Positions 10,033 through 18,674 of a DNA stretch of 64,000 nucleotides are shown here, piece after piece. A program made the position numbers and the translations under genes. This DNA comes from Salana multivorans. GTDB lineage: Bacteria; Actinomycetota; Actinomycetes; Actinomycetales; Beutenbergiaceae. A model generated the notes under the pieces. That model was not told the DNA's origin, searched no databases, and was given only the letters and a program-made list of their open reading frames with translations. The first letter of the stretch is position 1; every line of letters starts with the position of its first letter. The DNA is taken from positions 558,001 to 622,000 of the forward strand of contig NZ_RKHQ01000001.1 of assembly GCF_003751805.1 (NCBI RefSeq), given 5' to 3'.

Positions 10033-12210
10033 CTAGGCCCGCGGGCGGGGCAGGTGACGCTCCCACCAGTCGAGCACGGCCTCGAACCGCTGCCGCCGGT
10101 GCTTCGGACGACCCGAGCGGGACAGCTCGTGCCCCTCCCCCGGGAACAGCAGCAGCTCGGCCGGGACACCCCGCCGGCGCAGCCCCACGTACCAGCGCTG
10201 CCCCTGCTCCACCGGGCAGCGCCAGTCCTGCTCGGAGTGGACGACCAGCGTCGGGGTCACGACCTGACCGATGCGCGCCATCGGGCTCTGCGCCGCGACC
10301 AGCTCGGGGTCCTCACCGACGTAGCGCAGCCCGAAGAACCAGCCGATGTCGCTCGACCCCTCGAAGCTGACCGGGTCGAGGAACCCGCGCTCGACGATCG
10401 CCCCGCGGAACCGCTCGGCCGCGTCGGGCCGGGTCGTCAGCCACGCCGTGAGGTAGCCGCCGTAGGAGCCGCCCATGACGCCGACGCGGTCGGCGTCGAG
10501 CTCCGGGTGCGTCGCCAGGGCGTGGTCCAGCAGGGCGAGGACGTCGTCGGCGTCCACCGTCCCGAAACCGCCGAGGATCGCGCGCCCGTGCGAGCTGCCG
10601 TAGCCCGCCGACCCCCGCAGGTTGCCGTAGACGACGGCGTAGCCGGCGCCCGCCGCCACCGCGACCTCGTCGAAGAACACGTCCTCGTAGGCCGCGTACG
10701 GCCCGCCGTGGATCATGAGCAGCGTCGGGTACGGCCCGGCGCCGAACTCCTCGGGGTCGGGCGTCACCAGCCAGCCGTGCACGGGCGTGCCGTCCGGCGC
10801 ACTCGCACCGTCGAGCTCGACCGGGAGCCGGAGCTCGCCGCCGACGGCGTCGCGCAGCGGCGCCGCCAGGTCGGTCAGCGCGGTGAGACCGTCGACGCCG
10901 CCGGCGTCGAGCGTCGCCGGCTCGATCTGCACCACCTCGCCGGGGCTGTCCGGCAGCGTCACGCTCGCGATGACGCGGCCGTCCGGCAGCGACGCCGCGC
11001 CCGTCACGCTGCCGGGGTGGACGACGTCGACGCCGCCGTCACCGCTCACGCGGACCAGCTCCGTGCGACCGCGCCGGGTCCGGCGCAGCAGCGCGCCCCC
11101 GTCGGCCGTGGTCTCGAACGCCCCGGCCCCGACGCCGCCGAGCAGGTCGTCGACCTCGGGGTCCGTCAGCCGCTCGGCGTCGACGAGCCCGGTGCCGACC
11201 AGGCGGGCGCGGACGAGGGCGGGGTTGCGGCCGACGTAGTCGAGGCCGTCAGCCCCGAGGTCGCGCACGAGGAGGTGGAGCAGCATCGCCTGGTCGGGGT
11301 CGGGCGCGACCGCGAGCGCGTCGACCGTGAGGCCGTCTGCGACGCCGTCCCGCGTGAACGGCGTGAGCGCGTCGAGGGCGACGACCTCCTGCCGGACCGG
11401 GACGGGCAGACCGCGGCGGTGAGCTGCGGCGTCGGAGTCGTCAGCGGTGCGCGAGTCGTCGGCGGTGCCGTCGGTGGCCCGCTCGATCTCCGCGACCTCG
11501 GGCAGCGCGAGCCGGACGAGGTCCGTGACGAGCGCGTCGTCCCGCCCCCGGCGCACGAGCAGGGCGTCGCCGGCGGGCGTCCACGTCACGTCGGCGAAGG
11601 ACGGACCGGCCTCCGGGGTGTCGCCACCGGTGAGGCGGAGCGGTGCCCTGGGCGTGGCCGGCGGCGCGGTGGGTGCGGCCGGGAGCGGGACGTCGACGAC
11701 GAACACGTGGGCGGGGCGGCCCTCGGTGAAGCCGATGCCGTCGTGACGGTAGGTGAAGGTGGTGATGTGGCGCGCGGGCTCGGCGTCGGGACCGACCCCG
11801 TCGGTCGTGCCGTAGCGGCCCTCCTCCGGGACACGCGCCACGTAGGCGATCCGGCCGGAGTCGGGCGACCAGGCGGGGCGGCCGGAGACGCCGAGCTGGT
11901 GGCTCGTGAGCACGACGGGCTCGCCGCCGCGCACGTCGAGCACCGCGAGCTGCGCGGGTCCCGACTCGCCGGCGCGCAGGAACGCGATCCAGCGGCCGTC
12001 GGGCGAGACGACCGGCTCGCTGTCGCGCGGGCCCGCGGTCAGCGCGAGCGCCGGGGCGCCGGGCTCGGCGAGGTCGAGTCGCCAGAGCCGGGAGCGGTAG
12101 GCGTCGGCGTCGAGGTCGGGCCGGGAGACGGCGACGACGGCGAGGGCGCCGTCCGGGCTCACCGCGGGACGGCCGGGGATGCGCAGGAGGTCGAGGTGCT
12201 CGGGCTTCAC
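10033..12210 (-). CDS. S9 family prolyl-oligopeptidase-like serine peptidase
   Basis: 725 residues with the two-part layout of acyl-peptide hydrolase/dipeptidyl-peptidase relatives. A WD40/TolB-like beta-propeller fills about residues 1-440 (repeated SPDGRWIAF and SPDSGRIAY blades). An alpha/beta-hydrolase domain follows, with nucleophile S582 in GGSYGG, D662 in SEQDWR and H694 in GEGHE, so the triad is complete. There is no signal peptide, so it is probably cytosolic and acts on short peptides. Starts at GTG 12210 with GAGG just upstream. Substrate cannot be read from the sequence. Confidence 0.93.
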   Translation of the reverse strand: MKPEHLDLLRIPGRPAVSPDGALAVVAVSRPDLDADAYRSRLWRLDLAEPGAPALALTAGPRDSEPVVSPDGRWIAFLRAGESGPAQLAVLDVRGGEPVVLTSHQLGVSGRPAWSPDSGRIAYVARVPEEGRYGTTDGVGPDAEPARHITTFTYRHDGIGFTEGRPAHVFVVDVPLPAAPTAPPATPRAPLRLTGGDTPEAGPSFADVTWTPAGDALLVRRGRDDALVTDLVRLALPEVAEIERATDGTADDSRTADDSDAAAHRRGLPVPVRQEVVALDALTPFTRDGVADGLTVDALAVAPDPDQAMLLHLLVRDLGADGLDYVGRNPALVRARLVGTGLVDAERLTDPEVDDLLGGVGAGAFETTADGGALLRRTRRGRTELVRVSGDGGVDVVHPGSVTGAASLPDGRVIASVTLPDSPGEVVQIEPATLDAGGVDGLTALTDLAAPLRDAVGGELRLPVELDGASAPDGTPVHGWLVTPDPEEFGAGPYPTLLMIHGGPYAAYEDVFFDEVAVAAGAGYAVVYGNLRGSAGYGSSHGRAILGGFGTVDADDVLALLDHALATHPELDADRVGVMGGSYGGYLTAWLTTRPDAAERFRGAIVERGFLDPVSFEGSSDIGWFFGLRYVGEDPELVAAQSPMARIGQVVTPTLVVHSEQDWRCPVEQGQRWYVGLRRRGVPAELLLFPGEGHELSRSGRPKHRRQRFEAVLDWWERHLPRPRA

Positions 12211-12258
12211 CCCTCGACCCTAGGCCAGCGGTCGCAGCCGGCGCTGGCTCGAGGCCCC

Positions 12259-12368
12259 GTCCGCTCTCCGCGGATCGTCGCACCCGCCACCCCGACCGAT
12301 GCGGCGCGTCGCACTGGACACGCCGTGTGGAGCACGATGACGCCGGGACGGATCCGCGGAGAGCGGAC
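12259..12368. repeat. 18-bp perfect inverted repeat spanning 110 bp
   Basis: Arms GTCCGCTCTCCGCGGATC (12259-12276) and its exact reverse complement (12351-12368) flank 74 bases in the gap between mqo and the peptidase gene. The spacer holds no recognisable gene. It could be a long-loop terminator for mqo, a paired regulator site or a small mobile-element relic. Confidence 0.6.
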
Positions 12369-12396
12369 ACCCTGGCGGCCGACCGAGCGGACCGGG

Positions 12397-13917
12397 CTAG
12401 ACCGGCCCGGCGGGCTTGGCGGGGTCCTTGCGCTTGTCGTCGCCGGCCACCACGAGGCTCGGCATGATCTCGTGCAGCCGCTCGACCCACTCCGGGTGCT
12501 CGTCGCCGAAGCAGGTCTTGATGACCTTGGCCATCGCGAACGCGGCCGTCGAGGCACCGGGCGAGGCGCCGAGCAGGCCGGCGACCGTCCCGTCGGCCGA
12601 CGCGATGACCTCGGTGCCGAACTCGAGGGTGCCGCCCTTGGTCGGGTGCGGCTTGATGATCTGCACGCGCTGGCCGGCGTTGATGAGCGTCCAGGGCTCC
12701 TGCGTGGCTGCCGGGAAGAAGCCGCGCATCGTCCGCAGTCGCGCGGCCGGCGACGCGATGAGCTCCTTGACGAGGTACTTGACCAGGTCGAGGTTGTCCC
12801 GGGCCACCGAGAGCATCGAGCGGACGTTGTGCAGCCGGACCGTGCGCAGCGCGTCGAACATCGAGCCGTGCACGAGGAACTTGACCGAGAAGCCGGCGAA
12901 CGGGCCGAACATGAGCGCGGTGCGGCCGTCGACCACGCGGGTGTCCAGGTGCGGGACCGACATCGGCGGCGCGCCGACCTCGGCGCGGCCGTACACCTTG
13001 GCGTGGTGCCGGGCCACGAGGTCCTCGTCGAACGTGCGCAGGAACTGCCCGGCGATCGGGAAGCCGCCGTAGCCGCGGATCTCCGGGATGCGCGTGCCCT
13101 GGAGCAGCCGCAGCGCGCCGCCGCCGGCGCCGACGAACACGAATCGCGCGTCGACCGTCCGGGGCTCGCCGATGGTCTGCCAGGACCGGTCCCGGACCGT
13201 GAGCCGCCAGCCCGGGCCGCACCGGCGGATCGAGCGCACCTCCTGGCCGAGGTGGACGGTGGCCCCGCGGGCGCGGGCCGCGTCGAACAGCTCGGTGGTG
13301 AGACGGCCGAAGTCGACGTCGGTTCCGCTGCGCACGCGCGTGGCGGCGACGGGGCCGTCGGCGGGACGGCCGGCCGCGAGCAGCGGGGCCCACTCGGCGA
13401 TCTCGCCGAGGTCCTCCGAGTACTCCATGTCCGCGAAGTTCGGGTGGGCCGAGAGGGCCTCGTACCGAGCCCGCAGGTAGTCGACGCCGTCCTGGCCGGA
13501 CACGAACGTCATGTGCGGGACCGGGCTGAGGAAGGAGTCCTCGCCGTCGATCGCGCCGGTCCCGGCCAGGTGCGCCCACAGCTCGCGCGAGGCGTGGAAC
13601 TGCTCGTTGACGGCGACGGCCTTGGTGATGTCGATCGAGCCGTCGGCGCGCTGCGGCGTGTAGTTGAGCTCGCAGAGCGCCGCGTGCCCCGTCCCGGCGT
13701 TCCGCCAGGGGTTCGAGCTCTCGTCCGCTGGCTCCGGCAGCCGCTCGAAGACGTGGATGCTGGCGCCCGGGTCGAGCTCGCTGAGCAGGACCGCGAGCGT
13801 CGCGGACATGATGCCGCCGCCGATGAGGACGTAGTCGACGGGCGGGGTCGCCGGGCGGGTCGACCGGGGCCGACGGGAGCCGCGGGCCACGCGCGAGCCG
13901 CTGGGTGCTGACGTCAC
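12397..13917 (-). CDS. mqo: Malate:quinone oxidoreductase
   Basis: Membrane-peripheral FAD enzyme that oxidises malate to oxaloacetate and passes electrons to quinone (TCA cycle/respiration). About 506 residues from GTG 13917, close to the family's roughly 500. The N-terminal FAD-binding motif is DYVLIGGGIMSATLAVLL, followed by NAGTGHAALCELNYTP, which is highly characteristic of Mqo; the C-terminal part carries the conserved LLGASPGAS stretch. The frame stays open far upstream, but that part reads as shadow of the neighbouring LytR_C gene, so the start near 13917 (GGAG 11 nt upstream) is preferred. Confidence 0.96.
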   Translation of the reverse strand: MTSAPSGSRVARGSRRPRSTRPATPPVDYVLIGGGIMSATLAVLLSELDPGASIHVFERLPEPADESSNPWRNAGTGHAALCELNYTPQRADGSIDITKAVAVNEQFHASRELWAHLAGTGAIDGEDSFLSPVPHMTFVSGQDGVDYLRARYEALSAHPNFADMEYSEDLGEIAEWAPLLAAGRPADGPVAATRVRSGTDVDFGRLTTELFDAARARGATVHLGQEVRSIRRCGPGWRLTVRDRSWQTIGEPRTVDARFVFVGAGGGALRLLQGTRIPEIRGYGGFPIAGQFLRTFDEDLVARHHAKVYGRAEVGAPPMSVPHLDTRVVDGRTALMFGPFAGFSVKFLVHGSMFDALRTVRLHNVRSMLSVARDNLDLVKYLVKELIASPAARLRTMRGFFPAATQEPWTLINAGQRVQIIKPHPTKGGTLEFGTEVIASADGTVAGLLGASPGASTAAFAMAKVIKTCFGDEHPEWVERLHEIMPSLVVAGDDKRKDPAKPAGPV

Positions 13918-13936
13918 TGCCGGGTCCACTCCGCGC

Positions 13937-14569
13937 TCACTCCGCGAAGTCGGACCGGAGCACGACGGTGATCGACGCGACGTCGGCCAGCTCGCTGACC
14001 TGCGCGATCCCGAGCTCGGACGCGACGGCCTCGGCCGCGGCGCGCAGCGACTCGTCGCGGAAGAACACGGTGGACACCTCGGGCTGCGCCGACTGGTAGT
14101 TGCCGCTCGTGATGTTGCTCCAGCCGAGACCGGCGAGCTTCTCCTGCGTCCGGCCCGCCAGCCCCTGGACGCTGGCGCCGTTGAGCACCGACACGGCGAC
14201 CGCGCGGTCCACGGGCTCGGGCTCCGGCTCGGTCGCCGTCTCCTCGGGGGTCGGCTCCTCGCTGGTCTCGCCCTCGCCGGCGCCCGTGCTCTCCTCGGGG
14301 GCCGGCTCGGTGCCGTCGGTGGCGGCGTCGGTCGGCGTGCCGTCCGTCGCGGTGATGCTGGGCGTGGTCGGAGCCGCGCCGTCGTCACCGCCGCCGGCGG
14401 CGATGCGGACCAGGCCCCAGGCGAGGAGGGGAGCGAGGACGACCACCGCGATGAGCGGCCCCCACACGCGCCACCACGGTCGCGGCGCACGGTGAACCCC
14501 CTGCGGGACGCGCTGGCGTCCGAGCTCGTCGAACTCGTCGTCGGGGAAGGGGTAGGTGTCCTCAGCCAC
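13937..14569 (-). CDS. LytR C-terminal (LytR_C) domain membrane protein
   Basis: 210 residues: a short cytoplasmic N-terminus, one transmembrane helix (about residues 36-57), a Thr/Pro/Glu-rich extracytoplasmic linker (about 65-120) and a LytR_C domain (about 122-210, starting VSVLNGASVQGLAG). The domain accompanies wall-glycopolymer ligases but its biochemical role is not established. GTG start at 14569. It lies just downstream of the DUF3263 gene, a pairing often seen in actinobacteria, and may share a transcript with it. Confidence 0.88.
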   Translation of the reverse strand: MAEDTYPFPDDEFDELGRQRVPQGVHRAPRPWWRVWGPLIAVVVLAPLLAWGLVRIAAGGGDDGAAPTTPSITATDGTPTDAATDGTEPAPEESTGAGEGETSEEPTPEETATEPEPEPVDRAVAVSVLNGASVQGLAGRTQEKLAGLGWSNITSGNYQSAQPEVSTVFFRDESLRAAAEAVASELGIAQVSELADVASITVVLRSDFAE

Positions 14570-14597
14570 GATGCGAGGGTAACCGAGACGGGGCGGT

Positions 14598-14906
14598 TCA
14601 GCCCGTGACGTCGCCGAGACGACGCGCGGAACGCGCCTGCTGGCGGCTCGCGCGCATCCGGCGCAGGCGCTTGACGAGGAGCGGCTGGGCCGCGAGCGCC
14701 TCGGGTCGGTCGATGAGCGCGTTGAGCACCTGGTAGTACCGGGTGGCGTTCATGCCGAACGCCTCGGAGATCGCCGCCTCCTTGGCACCGCCGAAGCGCC
14801 ACCAGCCGGTCTCGAACTCGAGGATCTCGCGCTCGCGCTCCGTGAGGCCACCCTCGGGGGCGCTCTCCGGAGCCGCCGTGACCGCGGCCGTCGCCGTCGT
14901 GGCCAT
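14598..14906 (-). CDS. DUF3263 protein (chromosomal copy), probable small HTH regulator
   Basis: 102 residues. The conserved core LTEREREILEFE...GGAKEAAI...YYQVLNALIDRPEAL resembles a sigma-region-4-like helix-turn-helix and defines DUF3263, an actinobacterial family without an assigned function. ATG 14906 has GGGAGG at good spacing. It precedes the LytR_C gene on the same strand. A clear paralogue sits 2.6 kb away inside the phage-tail cluster (17505-17786). Confidence 0.88.
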   Translation of the reverse strand: MATTATAAVTAAPESAPEGGLTEREREILEFETGWWRFGGAKEAAISEAFGMNATRYYQVLNALIDRPEALAAQPLLVKRLRRMRASRQQARSARRLGDVTG

Positions 14907-15068
14907 GCCGACCTCCCTCGTGAGTCTCGTGCGCCCGGTACGTGCGCTGCGCCCGGGAGCCGGTCCCGGTGCTGCCCCATCCTATGCGGTGAACCACACG
15001 CGTGTCATTCGCCGACGACACGGGGCCGCCGTGCTATGCGTCTCCCCCGGGCGAGGCCGGCCTCCCGA

Positions 15069-15743
15069 TCAGGGAAGCGACCAGTCGACCGGCGAGGCGC
15101 CCTGCTGCTCGAGCAGCGCGTTGGCGCGGGAGAACGGGCGCGATCCGAAGAACCCGGCGTTCGCCGACAGGGGCGACGGGTGCGGCGACGCGACCACGGG
15201 CACGTCGCCGAGCATCGGCGTGAGGCCCTGCGCGTCGCGGCCCCAGAGCACGGCGACGAGCGGCCCGCCGCGCCCGACCAGCGCCTCGATCGCGCGCTGC
15301 GTCACCTGCTCCCAGCCCTTGCCGCGGTGCGAGCCCGCGGCCCCGGCGCGCACGGTGAGGACGCGGTTGAGCAGGAGGACGCCCTGGTCGGCCCACGGCG
15401 TGAGGTCGCCGGTCGTCGGGGTCGGCAGGCCGAGGTCCGTTCCGAGCTCGCGGTAGATGTTGGCGAGGGAGCGCGGGACGGGCTGGACGTGGGGGTCGAC
15501 CGCGAAGGACAGCCCGATCGCGTGCCCCGGGGTCGGGTAGGGGTCCTGGCCGACGATCAGCACCTTGACGTCGGCGAGCGGTCGCTCGAACGCGCGGAGC
15601 ACGTGGCGCCCGGCCGGCAGGTAGCGGCGCCCGGCCGCGGTCTCGGCGCGGAGGAACTCCCCCAGCTCGTGCACCTGGGCCTCGACGGGCGCGAGGGCCT
15701 CAGCCCAGTCGGGAGCGATGATCTCGGCGAGCGGCTGCGGCAT
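15069..15743 (-). CDS. ung: Uracil-DNA glycosylase (family 1)
   Basis: Removes uracil from DNA to start base-excision repair. 224 residues, normal length. Active-site motif GQDPYP holds the water-activating D67; HPSPLSA holds H188. ATG 15743 ([13 protein letters not shown]) is chosen because the sequence becomes family-like exactly there; the much longer upstream frame overlaps the SGNH gene on the other strand and is spurious. The gene is divergent from the SGNH hydrolase at 15807, with 63 bases between the starts. Confidence 0.97.
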   Translation of the reverse strand: MPQPLAEIIAPDWAEALAPVEAQVHELGEFLRAETAAGRRYLPAGRHVLRAFERPLADVKVLIVGQDPYPTPGHAIGLSFAVDPHVQPVPRSLANIYRELGTDLGLPTPTTGDLTPWADQGVLLLNRVLTVRAGAAGSHRGKGWEQVTQRAIEALVGRGGPLVAVLWGRDAQGLTPMLGDVPVVASPHPSPLSANAGFFGSRPFSRANALLEQQGASPVDWSLP

Positions 15744-15806
15744 CCGACGATCCTGGCAGGTGTCGGGTCGCGGGGCCAGCACGACGCCGACGGTTAGCGT
15801 GAGGGG

Positions 15807-16679
15807 ATGGTGACCACACCGACCACACCGCCGTGGCGCAGCTACGTCGCGATGGGCGACTCGTTCACGGAGGGCCTGTGGGACGTCCTCGACTCCGACG
15901 GCGTACCCAGCCCCGACCTGTCCACGTGGGCGACGGCCAACCCGCACGACCCCGACGTCCCGACGCTCCGGCTGCGCGGCTGGGCCGACCTGCTCGCCCA
16001 GCACCTGGCGCGCCGGCGACAGGAACCGCTGTCGTACGCGAACCTCGCGATCCGCGGCAAGCTCCTCGGCCCGATCGTCGAGGAGCAGCTCGAGCCGGCG
16101 ATCGCGCTGCGCCCGGACCTCGTGTCGTTCGTCGGGGGCGGCAACGACATCCTGCGCGCCTCGGTCGACATCGACTCGATCTCGGCGCAGCTCGAGGAGG
16201 CCGTCGTCCGGCTCCGGGCCGAGGGCATCGACGTGCTCCTCGCGACGGGGTTCGACATGAAGTCGCACTCGATGCTGTCGGCGACCCGCTCTCGCGTCGC
16301 GCTGTTCAACGCGAACATCAGCTCGATCGCGCGGCGGCACGGCGCCTACGTGCTCGACCTGTGGGGCATGCGCAGCCTGCGCGACCCGGAGTGCTGGAGC
16401 GAGGACCGCATCCACCTCCTGGCGAAGGGGCACGAGCGGGTGGCGCAGGCGGCGCTCGCCGGGCTCGGGCTCGCCGCCGACGACCCCGCGTGGGACGACG
16501 CCGAGATCGACCTGCCGCAGCTGCCCGTCCGCGAGCAGCTCGCGCACAACGCCGCCTGGGTGCGCCACCACGCCTATCCCTGGGCCACGCGGCGGTTCCG
16601 GGGCACGTCGTCCGAGGTCGAGCGCCTGCCGAAGTTCCCCGAGTACGTCGAGGTGGTCGACGGCGACCCGCCGGACTGA
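15807..16679 (+). CDS. SGNH/GDSL hydrolase family protein
   Basis: 290-residue predicted esterase or lipase of the SGNH fold. Block I GDSFTEG near residue 17 (catalytic Ser), Gly in the NLAIRGKLL region, block III GGND (oxyanion Asn) and block V DRIHL (Asp-His) are all present. There is no signal peptide, so it is cytosolic. ATG 15807 is used; the adjacent GTG 15810 is possible. Substrate unknown. Confidence 0.92.
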   Translation: MVTTPTTPPWRSYVAMGDSFTEGLWDVLDSDGVPSPDLSTWATANPHDPDVPTLRLRGWADLLAQHLARRRQEPLSYANLAIRGKLLGPIVEEQLEPAIALRPDLVSFVGGGNDILRASVDIDSISAQLEEAVVRLRAEGIDVLLATGFDMKSHSMLSATRSRVALFNANISSIARRHGAYVLDLWGMRSLRDPECWSEDRIHLLAKGHERVAQAALAGLGLAADDPAWDDAEIDLPQLPVREQLAHNAAWVRHHAYPWATRRFRGTSSEVERLPKFPEYVEVVDGDPPD

Positions 16680-16809
16680 GCGGGACACACGGGGAGCGCC
16701 GGGCCGGGGCACCGGACGCGCTGGGCGCCGGGCGCGCGGGGCGCCGGCGAGCGGCGCGTGCAAGAGGAGCCGGCCGAGCCGACACATCCGGGGTAGCGCG
16801 GCCCACCGC

Positions 16810-16836
16810 GACCGACGCGGCTCGCCCGCGTCGGTC
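16810..16836 (+). terminator. Hairpin after SGNH gene
   Basis: Perfect 11-bp inverted repeat (GACCGACGCGG and complement, 5-nt loop) 131 bases past the SGNH stop and 53 bases before the lipoprotein start. It could also be a leader hairpin of the lipoprotein mRNA. Confidence 0.5.
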
Positions 16837-16888
16837 CGCACCGCGTGGGTCCGACCAGCCCCACCCGCGATCCCCGAGGAGGATCCCC

Positions 16889-17377
16889 ATGACCACCGCC
16901 CTGCACCGCGCGGCGCGCACCAGCATCGCGCTCGTCGCCGCCATCGTCCTGCTCGCCGCCTGCGCGTCGGGTGGGGACTCCGGTACCGCCGACGCCACCG
17001 GCGACGCGACCGAGAGCGGCGCCACGACCGACGCGCCGGCGACGGAGAGCGCGGAGGGCGCCGACCCGGGCATCGCCGGCTCGTGGGTCCTGGCGGACGA
17101 CCCGGCGATCACCCTGGAGGTCACCGAGACCGGTCAGGTGTCCGGCAGCGGCGGCTGCAACACGTACATGACGACGGTGACCCGCGACGAGGCGACGGGC
17201 GACCTCACGTTCGGCCCGGCCGCCAGCACGCGGATGGCGTGCGAGCAGGCGGTCATGGACGCCGAGCACGCCTACCTGACGCGACTGGAGACGGTCACCC
17301 GGGGCACGGTCGACGGCGCGAGCCTCGTGCTCGGGACGTCCGACGGCGACGAGCTGGTCTTCACCTCCGCCGGCTGA
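16889..17377 (+). CDS. META-domain lipoprotein
   Basis: 162 residues. N-terminal signal with lipobox LLAAC (Cys near residue 26) followed by a Gly/Thr/Ala-rich tether, so it is predicted to be anchored to the outer face of the membrane. The rest is a META (HslJ-like) domain with [14 protein letters not shown] and the downstream MAC element. META proteins are linked to heat-shock and antibiotic-stress phenotypes in some bacteria, but no activity is defined here. ATG 16889 has a strong GAGGAGG site. Confidence 0.9.
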   Translation: MTTALHRAARTSIALVAAIVLLAACASGGDSGTADATGDATESGATTDAPATESAEGADPGIAGSWVLADDPAITLEVTETGQVSGSGGCNTYMTTVTRDEATGDLTFGPAASTRMACEQAVMDAEHAYLTRLETVTRGTVDGASLVLGTSDGDELVFTSAG

Positions 17378-17498
17378 GCCCGACGCGAACCTCCGTCGAC
17401 CCGTCGCGGCGCAGGCCCACCTCGACGACGGCGCGGTCGCCGTCGTCCTCGACGCGCGGCTGCCGCCCCGGCCCTTCCGCGACCGAGAGCTTGATCTG
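17361..17498 (-). pseudogene. C-terminal remnant of an unidentified chromosomal gene
   Basis: About 45 codons with strongly coding-like composition (..IKLSVAEGPGRQPR.. and ..RAVVEVGLRRDGSTEVRVG) that end in TGA at 17361 and run convergently 17 bases into the lipoprotein gene. There is no start codon. The open stretch is limited upstream by the TGA that ends the DUF3263 paralogue (17505-17507), which is in the same frame. I infer that a chromosomal gene lost its 5' part where the tail cluster begins. Its family is not recognised. Confidence 0.55.
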
Positions 17499-17508
17499 GG
17501 CAGATCAA
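17491..17508. repeat. 18-bp dyad at the left edge of the tail cluster
   Basis: TTGATCTG-GG-CAGATCAA, perfectly symmetric, straddling the junction between the gene remnant and the stop codon of the DUF3263 paralogue. It may be a terminator stem, a protein-binding site or a recombination scar. No copy was seen near the right boundary. Confidence 0.5.
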
Positions 17509-17786
17509 ACCCCAGGAGTTGATCGCCTGCGAGCCGCACGCGCGTCACGGAGCCGCCGGAGCCGGTTCACGACGACCGGCGCGTGCGCGAGGGCGTCCGG
17601 TCGCTCCAGGAGTGCGTTGAGCACCTGGTTGTAGGACGTCTCGTTCACGCCGAACTCCGCCCGTAGAGCCGCCTCCTTGGCGCCGCCGAGCCGATGAGGG
17701 CGAGACTCGAAGTCGAGCATCTCCCTCTCGCGCTCGGACAGACCCGTCGAGGATCCGACGACGCGGCCGGACGGCACCGGGCTCAT
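17505..17786 (-). CDS. DUF3263 paralogue in the tail-cluster control cassette
   Basis: 93 residues with the family core LSEREREMLDFE...GGAKEAALRAEFG...YNQVLNALLERPDAL, by eye roughly half identical to the chromosomal copy at 14598. It probably binds DNA through a sigma-region-4-like HTH. ATG 17786 overlaps the ImmA stop by 4 bases (ATGA), so the two are translationally coupled and belong to the repressor operon. Its presence beside a repressor/protease pair suggests a third regulatory component. Function unproven. Confidence 0.82.
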   Translation of the reverse strand: MSPVPSGRVVGSSTGLSEREREMLDFESRPHRLGGAKEAALRAEFGVNETSYNQVLNALLERPDALAHAPVVVNRLRRLRDARAARRRSTPGV

Positions 17787-18187
17787 GCCACTCCTTCGTC
17801 CATGCGCATCGTCCGGCCACGACCGTCGTGATGCCCCTGGTACAGGGTGACCAGCTGAACGGTGACACCGAGCTCCTTGGCGAGCGCACCGGCATGGTTG
17901 CCCACGAGACGCTCGGCCAGGCTGTACTCCAGCGACGAGATGAGCGTCTGCGCCGCCCAGAGGTTCGCCTCTCGCTCGTCCCGCTCGCGATCGTGCCTGG
18001 TCCGCCAGTCGTGCCGGTGATGGACGTGCCCGAGCTCGTGAGCAAGCGTCGTCCGCTGTGTCAGCAGGGTCTTGCGTGGGTTGACGTAGATGATGCCGGT
18101 GGAGTGCACCTCCCCCGAACGACTGCCAAGATCGCGAAAGACCACTCGCATCCCCATCGCCCCCGCCAGCCAGATCAGTTCCTCCAC
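17783..18187 (-). CDS. ImmA/IrrE-family metallopeptidase
   Basis: 134 residues with the zinc motif HELGH (H50, E51, H54) and a downstream EREANLWAAQ segment supplying the third ligand, as in ImmA of ICEBs1 and phage homologues. ImmA proteins cleave the partner XRE repressor after DNA damage or a cell signal and so switch on the element. The repressor gene lies immediately upstream (10-base gap). GTG 18187 is preceded by AGGAGGG. Here it is the likely trigger for tail production; the inducing signal is inference. Confidence 0.88.
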   Translation of the reverse strand: MEELIWLAGAMGMRVVFRDLGSRSGEVHSTGIIYVNPRKTLLTQRTTLAHELGHVHHRHDWRTRHDRERDEREANLWAAQTLISSLEYSLAERLVGNHAGALAKELGVTVQLVTLYQGHHDGRGRTMRMDEGVA

Positions 18188-18196
18188 GCGACCCTC

Positions 18197-18598
18197 CTAT
18201 GGCTCGTCCTGCTGCGCCTCCGACTCGGCGTCGTCGTCATCCTCTCGCGCTGCCATGAGCGTGCCACCGCCCTCCGACATCGATCGGCCGCCGAAGATCG
18301 TGCGGCCCCCGTCGCGGTAAAAGATGGGGTCGGGGTACCCCCGGCCGCGGAGATCGGCGGCATCGCGTTCCGCCTCGGCCAGCACGTCGGCCACGTCGAG
18401 CCCGAGGGTCCAGCACAGCCGGTCGAGCACGTCAAGGTCGATCGCCCGGGTACCGCGCAGGATCTTGGAGAGCTGCGACTGCGACACCCCTGAGACCGCT
18501 GCCAGCTCGGTCTGGGTCGCCTGGACACGCGCGACACGTGCTCGCAGCACCGCGGCGACGTTGCGGGTGATGACACCGGGAAGGGTCACGTTCGTCAT
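18197..18598 (-). CDS. XRE-family repressor (ImmR/CI-like)
   Basis: 133 residues. The N-terminal HTH (TQTELAAVSGVSQSQLSKIL, about 28-47) is followed by an acidic C-terminal tail (about 105-133, DDDDAESEAQQDEP). Predicted to bind the dyad at 18629-18662 and hold the divergent plus-strand promoter off. First gene of the three-gene minus-strand cassette with ImmA and the DUF3263 paralogue. A probable -10 (CATACT) lies about 10 bases upstream of the start, on the reverse strand. Confidence 0.87.
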   Translation of the reverse strand: MTNVTLPGVITRNVAAVLRARVARVQATQTELAAVSGVSQSQLSKILRGTRAIDLDVLDRLCWTLGLDVADVLAEAERDAADLRGRGYPDPIFYRDGGRTIFGGRSMSEGGGTLMAAREDDDDAESEAQQDEP

Positions 18599-18628
18599 GG
18601 CCGCGAGTATGCCAGCACAACCGACTTC

Positions 18629-18662
18629 AGTCCAGACTTGACTCTTCTAGTTCATCTGGACT
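18629..18662. promoter_or_regulatory. Divergent operator/promoter of the tail cluster
   Basis: Perfect 8-bp arms AGTCCAGA (18629-18636) and TCTGGACT (18655-18662) between the divergent repressor and Cro-like genes. A TTGACT -35-like hexamer (18638-18643), with TACGAC 18 bases downstream, points rightward. TGGACT inside the left arm, read in reverse with CATACT, fits the leftward promoter. Both promoters would overlap the dyad, as in a lysogeny switch. Confidence 0.65.
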
Positions 18663-18674
18663 ACGACTATCTCC

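Noticed and set aside
17480-17530. Duplicate of the tRNA-Thr 3' end as an attachment site
   Set aside because: No match to the tRNA sequence was seen at the left junction; the 18-bp dyad there is unrelated.
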